Positions 59,849 to 64,000 of a stretch of 64,000 nt of DNA are shown here, one piece after another. The position numbers and the translations under genes were made by a program. The notes under the pieces were generated by a model. It was not told the origin of the DNA. It was given only the letters and a program-made list of their open reading frames with translations, and did no database searches. This stretch comes from Aliidiomarina iranensis (GTDB lineage Bacteria > Pseudomonadota > Gammaproteobacteria > Enterobacterales > Alteromonadaceae), in NCBI RefSeq assembly GCF_003987135.1, contig NZ_PIPJ01000003.1, positions 1 through 64,000 of the forward strand, read 5' to 3'. Positions within the stretch are counted from its first letter, which is position 1, and each line of letters opens with the position of its first letter.

Positions 59849-60367
59849 ATGACAAATGGAATTGATAAATCAGATTTGCACATTGGCAAGATAAGTTCAG
59901 CCGCTAAACCTAATCTCGGAGAACACAATCGGCGAAATGCTGGCTTTACGTTTATCGAGGTTTTAGCAGTACTGGGTATTATTGCTCTCGCTACGGTGGG
60001 TGTCTTGAGTTTACGCGATTGGGCAACAAGCAACGCACGTATTGCCGAGGTGAAATCCCAAGTAGCCACAATACAATCGGGGGTTCAACAATGGCGTCCT
60101 CGTAATGGCGTCTACACTGGTATTTCTGTGAGTAGCCTTAGTAGCGTAGCTTCACTGCCCATAGATTGGGCTGATGGTACCGGCATTAATCCTTGGGGCG
60201 GCGATATAGAAGTAACGGTTGATTCAGCAGATGCAACACGTTACCAAGTACGATTTACCAATATTCGTGTGGAAGAGGAGGGTATGCGGCTGCAGCGAGA
60301 CTTCGCTGATATCGCGGAAGCGGTGAACTACGCTGCCGGCACCTTCGAAATAACTTTCCAAGGCTAA
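59849..60367 (+). CDS. pilS: Type IVb major prepilin (PilS-like)
   Basis: A 172-residue prepilin. The ATG at 59849 has AAGGAG 7 bases upstream; it yields a 32-residue leader ending NAG, then FTFIEVLAVLGIIALATVG with Glu5, the type IV pilin signature. Leaders of 20-30 or more are a type IVb mark. The mature part, 140 residues, has no cysteine and so cannot form the usual disulfide-bonded D-region. A prepilin peptidase cuts after Gly32; none is encoded here. A longer frame from 59795 lacks a ribosome site. It sits in the slot of PilS. Confidence 0.88.
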   Translation: MTNGIDKSDLHIGKISSAAKPNLGEHNRRNAGFTFIEVLAVLGIIALATVGVLSLRDWATSNARIAEVKSQVATIQSGVQQWRPRNGVYTGISVSSLSSVASLPIDWADGTGINPWGGDIEVTVDSADATRYQVRFTNIRVEEEGMRLQRDFADIAEAVNYAAGTFEITFQG

Positions 60368-60370
60368 TTT

Positions 60371-60583
60371 ATGTCGGGCTTTTCCTTATTCGAGCTCACC
60401 CTAGTGCTGGGCATTTCAGCCGGGATTTTTGCTTGGCAAGCGCAATCTTGGCAAGTTTTTGAATTGAAAAAGCCGTTGCAACATTCAGTTCAAAATATCT
60501 GCACCAGCTCACAGGGTGTAACTCACCGACATCAAGAAGAAAACTATTGGTTTTCTGAAAAAGGAGAGCTTTTCTGTGTCTAG
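60371..60583 (+). CDS. Short minor prepilin-like protein
   Basis: A 70-residue protein beginning MSGFSLFELTLVLGISAG, with a three-residue leader ending in Gly and Glu5, a class of very short leader as in type II pseudopilins, and one hydrophobic helix. Two cysteines (in NICTSS and LFCV) could pair. It is too short for a full pilin; a minor initiation or tip pilin is plausible. It overlaps the next gene by 8 bases and has no similar named family. Confidence 0.6.
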   Translation: MSGFSLFELTLVLGISAGIFAWQAQSWQVFELKKPLQHSVQNICTSSQGVTHRHQEENYWFSEKGELFCV

Positions 60584-61859
60584 TAAGGTGTTGTCGAAGG
60601 ACGTTCTGGCGAAAACTGTAACGGTAAACAAGATTGCGGCAAATGACCCAAGCACTAACGAGGTTATGGTGGATGGCCGGGCGACAAACCAAGCGGCGGC
60701 CGGAAAGCAATCAGCAAGAAAGAGTAACCAGTTTGGTTACTCTTTGCTGGAACTTCTTATTGTTTTAGCTTTTTTAGGGACATTACTTACTTTTGCGATC
60801 CAGTTTTCCACAACACAACAACGGCAAGCAAGAATACAGTTATTTGTTGCCGAATTAAATGACTTAAAGAATGCTGTATACGCGGCTCGGGAAGTTACTG
60901 CCGAAGAATTATCGGTAACTAATCTCATTGCCGGGAAACATTACTTTGGTGCGGAAGTGAGCCCATGGGGTGAACCTTATGCCATTGTAGAGAATGAAGA
61001 GGGGGTATTTGTAAGCGGTTATGCTGAAAATCAACAATTGGCCGAGCTTGCAGTTAACAAATTAGCAGCTGCAGATTTCGAGGCAAGTTGGGTGAAAGTC
61101 TTTGTCTACCGGCCTAATCCACAATTCGATGAAGAACAATTTTTGCATCGGGATTTTGATGAGCAAAGGCCATATCTTAATCAAATGAATACAAATTTAG
61201 ATATGAATGCTAATGACATCGCTAATGTTGGTGAGTTAGCTGCAGAACAAGCTAATTTCCTGAACAGCAACGCTAACTTAGCTTGGTTTGATAACTTAGT
61301 TGCCGAAGATGCAACATTCGACGAATTGTCGGCAAATTTTTTAAGTAGTGAAAACGCACTAATCAACGAGTTGGATAGTAATGTTCTTGAGGTAAATGAG
61401 TTACTTGTTAGTGATTTATTCGCGGAAAATTTGCAGATCAGTGCCCCTAGCGTTACGGTGCAACTACTACAAGTTAATGATTTACAGGGTAGTAATTTAT
61501 TTACTGAGCAACTGTCGGTAGTGAATCAACTCTCTGTAAATGGAACCTTATATGCCAATAATGGTGAGGTTGATTATATCAACATAGATCAGTTGTTTGC
61601 AGAAAATGCCACCATTCAGAGTATTGAATCACAATCATTGAATGCGAGTACTATTACTGCCGATTCGGTTACCGCTAACCAATTCAGTGCTAACCAAATG
61701 CAGGTGTTGGGAAGCTTGCAAGTAACAGAGTTGAGCGCTGGAAACATTTTCGCCTTTGATTTTATTACGCCATCAAGCTCTTTGAATGCAGTTATTCAAC
61801 AGGCGGCGGCTCTTGATTCGTTATGGCGAGATTGCATTAACAGCGGAGGTTGCCAGTGA
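60576..61859 (+). CDS. pilV: PilV-like tip protein with repetitive stalk
   Basis: A 427-residue prepilin-like protein. The GTG start has AAGGAG 9 bases upstream and gives a very long leader of 54 residues ending QFG, then YSLLELLIVLAFLGTLLTFAIQ with Glu5. The middle has NTNLDMNANDIANVGEL, like PilV adhesins, and then about 170 residues of Asn/Leu/Ala/Ser-rich repeats (about 200-395) suggesting an elongated beta stalk. The end DSLWRDCINSGGCQ has two cysteines. There is no shufflon: one fixed C-terminus and no recombinase nearby. It is likely the pilus-tip adhesin. Confidence 0.72.
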   Translation: MSSKVLSKDVLAKTVTVNKIAANDPSTNEVMVDGRATNQAAAGKQSARKSNQFGYSLLELLIVLAFLGTLLTFAIQFSTTQQRQARIQLFVAELNDLKNAVYAAREVTAEELSVTNLIAGKHYFGAEVSPWGEPYAIVENEEGVFVSGYAENQQLAELAVNKLAAADFEASWVKVFVYRPNPQFDEEQFLHRDFDEQRPYLNQMNTNLDMNANDIANVGELAAEQANFLNSNANLAWFDNLVAEDATFDELSANFLSSENALINELDSNVLEVNELLVSDLFAENLQISAPSVTVQLLQVNDLQGSNLFTEQLSVVNQLSVNGTLYANNGEVDYINIDQLFAENATIQSIESQSLNASTITADSVTANQFSANQMQVLGSLQVTELSAGNIFAFDFITPSSSLNAVIQQAAALDSLWRDCINSGGCQ

Positions 61860-62440
61860 ATGCTCATCGTTTTCTGGTAAAACCAATGCTTGGGCAAAGT
61901 ACAGTGGAAGGCACGATTACCTTAGGTTTGTTTTTCCTATTCTTGGCAGCATTAGTTCAGCTAATCTGGTTGCTATTGGTGCAACAAATGTTGCAGGCAA
62001 CTACATTAAGTGCCACCCGCGTGGGCGCTCGTTCTAATATGGATAAAGCGGCTATGCAGTTGCTGGTACAGAGCCGCATGCAATCGATACCTGGTATGGA
62101 GCTACATTTACCTAAGATAACTCGATTAGCGCCAAGCGACGGCGATATAAAGCAATATGGCCGTTTTAACAAAAGTACTCAAGAATACCGGTTGCCCACG
62201 GAGTTCCCGGCAGTGAGCCTTTCACTATTAGGGCGGGAGGAACAAGAGAGATATTTAAAGCTGCGAGTACTTCAGGTTGAAATAATTTACTGCTTTCCGT
62301 TGCAAGTACCGTTAGCCGGCGCATTCATCAATGCTATCGTGGAAACCGACGCTTATTGCCAAACGCAACCGCGGCGCCACCCAGTAATGAGTATTCAAAC
62401 CCGAGCAACGGTCCCTCTTGAAAATGATCTTAAGATTTAA
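61856..62440 (+). CDS. TadE-like pseudopilin/membrane protein
   Basis: A 194-residue protein with one N-terminal helix preceded by GQSTVEGTITLGLFF, a TadE-like signature (polar segment, Glu, then 20 hydrophobic residues), and a mostly extracytoplasmic remainder. The GTG at 61856 is chosen because GGAGG is about 7 bases upstream; a TTG at 61850 is also in frame. TadE-like pseudopilins belong to Flp/Tad pili; its use with a PilN/PilO/PilQ-type system is unusual. It overlaps the preceding gene by 4 bases and closes the cluster. Confidence 0.68.
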   Translation: MNAHRFLVKPMLGQSTVEGTITLGLFFLFLAALVQLIWLLLVQQMLQATTLSATRVGARSNMDKAAMQLLVQSRMQSIPGMELHLPKITRLAPSDGDIKQYGRFNKSTQEYRLPTEFPAVSLSLLGREEQERYLKLRVLQVEIIYCFPLQVPLAGAFINAIVETDAYCQTQPRRHPVMSIQTRATVPLENDLKI

Positions 62441-62508
62441 ATCATCTGACTACTACTAGTGCTCATGAAGTTACCACCTAGCACTAACCTAGAGATCAAA
62501 AATTAGCA

Positions 62509-63381
62509 TTAATTGTCTTGCTGAAAATCATTACATGCTTGCAATGTATTGGCCATTAGCATTGCTACCGTCATTGGGCCAACACCACCGGGAACCGGAG
62601 TAATAAAACTAGCACGCTGTTGCGCAACATCGAACTCAACATCGCCACATAGTGTTCCATCGCTGCGGCGATTAATTCCAACGTCGATTACGATAGCACC
62701 GGGCTTTATCCAATCGCCAGGAATAAAGCCTGGCTTACCAACCGCAACAACAAGAACATCCGCCTGTTTTACATGTTTTGAAAGATCTTGAGTAAAGCGA
62801 TGGCACACAGTTGTTGTAGCACCTGCTAACAAGAACTCTAGGCTCATTGGTCGGCCAACAATATTCGACGCGCCAACGATAACTGCATGCTTACCGTGCA
62901 AATCAGTGCCCGTGCTCTCTAGTAATTTAATAACACCGTAAGGCGTGCAGGGGCGAAGTACAGGTAAACGCTGGGAAAGGCGGCCAATGTTGTATGGATG
63001 AAAGCCATCTACGTCTTTTTTTGGGTTAATGCGCTCCAAAATCCGCGTTGAATCTAATCCTGCAGGAAGAGGTAGTTGTACTAAAATTCCGTCTATTTCT
63101 TTATCTTCATTCAAGGTATCAATGAGTTGTTCTAAGGTTTCTTGGCTCGTTGTTACGGGTAAATCGAAGGCTTTCGATATGAAACCTACTTCATCGCAAG
63201 ATTTGCGCTTGCTCCCAACATACACTTGTGAAGCTGGATCTTGGCCGACTAAAACAACAGCTAATCCCGGCGCGCGTTTGCCCCCGGCCAGGCGCTCAGC
63301 AACGCCGTGTTTTACGTTATTGCGAATTGTTTGAGCTATGGCTTTACCATCAATTAGTTGTGCGATGTTTTGGGAGGTCAT
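62509..63381 (-). CDS. folD: Methylenetetrahydrofolate dehydrogenase/cyclohydrolase
   Basis: A 290-residue bifunctional enzyme of one-carbon metabolism (5,10-methylene- to 10-formyl-tetrahydrofolate, NADP). Visible are the catalytic Lys in YVGSKRKSC, the dinucleotide loop [16 protein letters not shown] and the C-terminal [15 protein letters not shown]. Normal length. It is convergent with the pilus cluster and divergent from the tRNA array. Confidence 0.98.
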   Translation of the reverse strand: MTSQNIAQLIDGKAIAQTIRNNVKHGVAERLAGGKRAPGLAVVLVGQDPASQVYVGSKRKSCDEVGFISKAFDLPVTTSQETLEQLIDTLNEDKEIDGILVQLPLPAGLDSTRILERINPKKDVDGFHPYNIGRLSQRLPVLRPCTPYGVIKLLESTGTDLHGKHAVIVGASNIVGRPMSLEFLLAGATTTVCHRFTQDLSKHVKQADVLVVAVGKPGFIPGDWIKPGAIVIDVGINRRSDGTLCGDVEFDVAQQRASFITPVPGGVGPMTVAMLMANTLQACNDFQQDN

Positions 63382-63543
63382 GATAGTTTCGATTCCGAAA
63401 AGAATAAATTACTGAGAACATGGTTATTGTCGCGGAAAACGAAGATGAGAACAATGAAACGCACGAAGTTTAAGCATATTTTCTGCAATTACCAGATAAC
63501 TGCCGTAAAAATAGGCATACAGCACAGTATTCTGAAAAATTGT

Positions 63544-63572
63544 TTGACGAGGTGCCAGCAGATAGGTAATAT
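63544..63572 (+). promoter_or_regulatory. Promoter of the tRNA array
   Basis: TTGACG (63544-63549) and TAATAT (63567-63572) lie 17 bases apart, each 5 of 6 to consensus. TCGCCCCCG follows the -10, a GC-rich discriminator typical of stringently controlled tRNA and rRNA promoters. The first tRNA begins 43 bases after the -10. Confidence 0.85.
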
Positions 63573-63615
63573 TCGCCCCCGTTGAGCTCCTGTGTTTTTT
63601 CAGGAAAGCAACTGT

Positions 63616-63692
63616 CGGCGATTAGCGCAGCTTGGTAGCGCACTTGGTTTGGGTCCAAGGGGTCGCAGGTTCAAATCCTGCATCGCCGACCA
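63616..63692 (+). tRNA. tRNA-Pro (TGG)
   Basis: A 77-base cloverleaf with acceptor CGGCGAT paired to ATCGCCG, encoded CCA, and anticodon TGG at 63650-63652. T-arm GGTTCAAAT is normal. An identical start recurs at 63972. Confidence 0.97.
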
Positions 63693-63726
63693 TTTTTTCT
63701 TTATGCTAAACCGTAGGAAGAGTAAC

Positions 63727-63803
63727 GCGCCCGTAGCTCAGCTGGATAGAGCAACTGCCTTCTAAGCCGTCGGTCGCAGGTTCGAATCCTGCCGGGCGCG
63801 CCA
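63727..63803 (+). tRNA. tRNA-Arg (TCT)
   Basis: A 77-base cloverleaf with acceptor GCGCCCG/CGGGCGC, encoded CCA, and anticodon TCT at 63761-63763. The anticodon stem ACTGC/GCCGT has one unpaired T-C position, see findings. Confidence 0.96.
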
Positions 63804-63865
63804 GTTTCACTATTAGTTAAAGTGAAAAGAAGGGTGTTAGCACTTAGCATAGAGTTTAAAACAGT

Positions 63866-63942
63866 GGTGGGTGTAGCTCAGTTGGTAGAGCCCCGGATTG
63901 TGATTCCGGTTGTCGTGGGTTCGAGTCCCATCATCCACCCCA
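63866..63942 (+). tRNA. tRNA-His (GTG)
   Basis: A cloverleaf with the extra G-1 of tRNA-His (GGTGGGTG) opposite C73, encoded CCA, and anticodon GTG at 63900-63902. Confidence 0.97.
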
Positions 63943-63971
63943 TTTCCCAAGATTTACAGTTCCAGTATTGT

Positions 63972-64000
63972 CGGCGATTAGCGCAGCTTGGTAGCGCACT
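63972..64000 (+). tRNA. tRNA-Pro, partial at window end
   Basis: The 29 bases match the first 29 of the tRNA-Pro gene at 63616 exactly; the window ends in the D-arm. Presumably the same TGG isoacceptor. Confidence 0.9.

Noticed and set aside
60576-61859. Shufflon at the 3' end of the PilV-like gene
   Set aside because: No inverted repeats, alternative C-terminal segments or site-specific recombinase were found nearby.
53606-62440. MSHA-type or type IVa pilus, or a type II secretion system
   Set aside because: Long leader, lipoprotein secretin, TcpQ-like and PilV-like proteins point to type IVb; no mshI-Q or gspC/L/M features are seen.
63616-64000. tRNA attachment site for an integrated element
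   Set aside because: No integrase lies near and the repeat of tRNA-Pro is a whole gene start in an ordinary tRNA array.

Overview
The window reads as one contiguous chromosomal segment of a marine-type gammaproteobacterium, most likely Alteromonadales and possibly Idiomarinaceae (Aliidiomarina/Pseudidiomarina-like). This rests on gene content and order: a full Na+-translocating NADH:quinone reductase operon with nqrM, FabV as enoyl-ACP reductase, a VolA/Pla-1-type lipase, mnmC-yfcL next to fabB, and the classic order pdxB-asd-fimV-truA-accD-folC-dedD-cvpA-purF. The genus is an inference; no database search was possible. Gene density is high and almost all of the sequence is chromosomal core. 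No insertion sequence, integrase, prophage or CRISPR array is visible.

Layout. 1-480: 5S rRNA end of an rRNA operon, its terminator, a short duplicated 5S 3' fragment and a second terminator. 480-3836: S41 peptidase lipoprotein, AlkB-like dioxygenase, BolA, FabV. 4113-10363: nqrABCDEF, terminator, then nqrM. 10451-18617: a cysteine desulfurase-rhodanese fusion, a secreted beta-propeller protein, a CpcT/CpeT-like protein, an S1/P1 nuclease, a YciK-like SDR and a VolA/Pla-1 lipase. 18772-29010: sohB, a dicarboxylate/amino acid symporter, a Yip1 protein, miaE, ppiB-lpxH, a LOG-family protein, cysS, an M17 aminopeptidase and an acyl-CoA thioesterase. 29180-35105: a His-rich TonB-dependent receptor with a Zur-like palindrome upstream, an M28 peptidase lipoprotein, a HIT protein, a flavodoxin and yfcL. 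35169-49042: mnmC, fabB, and the pdxB-to-purF block followed by a TraB/GumN protein. 49145-53525: astB divergent from topA.

53606-62440 is the most accessory-looking part: a ten-gene, same-strand, tightly packed type IVb pilus (R64 thin-pilus/TCP-like) cluster between topA and folD. It encodes a TcpQ/PilL-like periplasmic protein, a lipoprotein secretin, PilO- and PilP-like proteins, a GspE/PilQ-type ATPase, a GspF/PilR-type platform protein, a long-leader major prepilin, a 70-residue minor prepilin, a PilV-like tip protein with a very long leader and a repetitive Asn/Leu-rich stalk, and a TadE-like pseudopilin. No prepilin peptidase, retraction ATPase or shufflon recombinase is present, so the pilins must be processed by an enzyme encoded elsewhere. 

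62509-64000: folD on the minus strand, then a tRNA array (Pro-TGG, Arg-TCT, His-GTG, and a second Pro cut by the window end) behind a near-consensus promoter with a GC-rich discriminator. Energy metabolism (NQR), fatty acid synthesis (FabV, FabB, AccD), lipid A (LpxH), tRNA modification (MiaE, MnmC, TruA) and cell-surface functions (lipase, pilus, FimV, DedD, TonB receptor) dominate.
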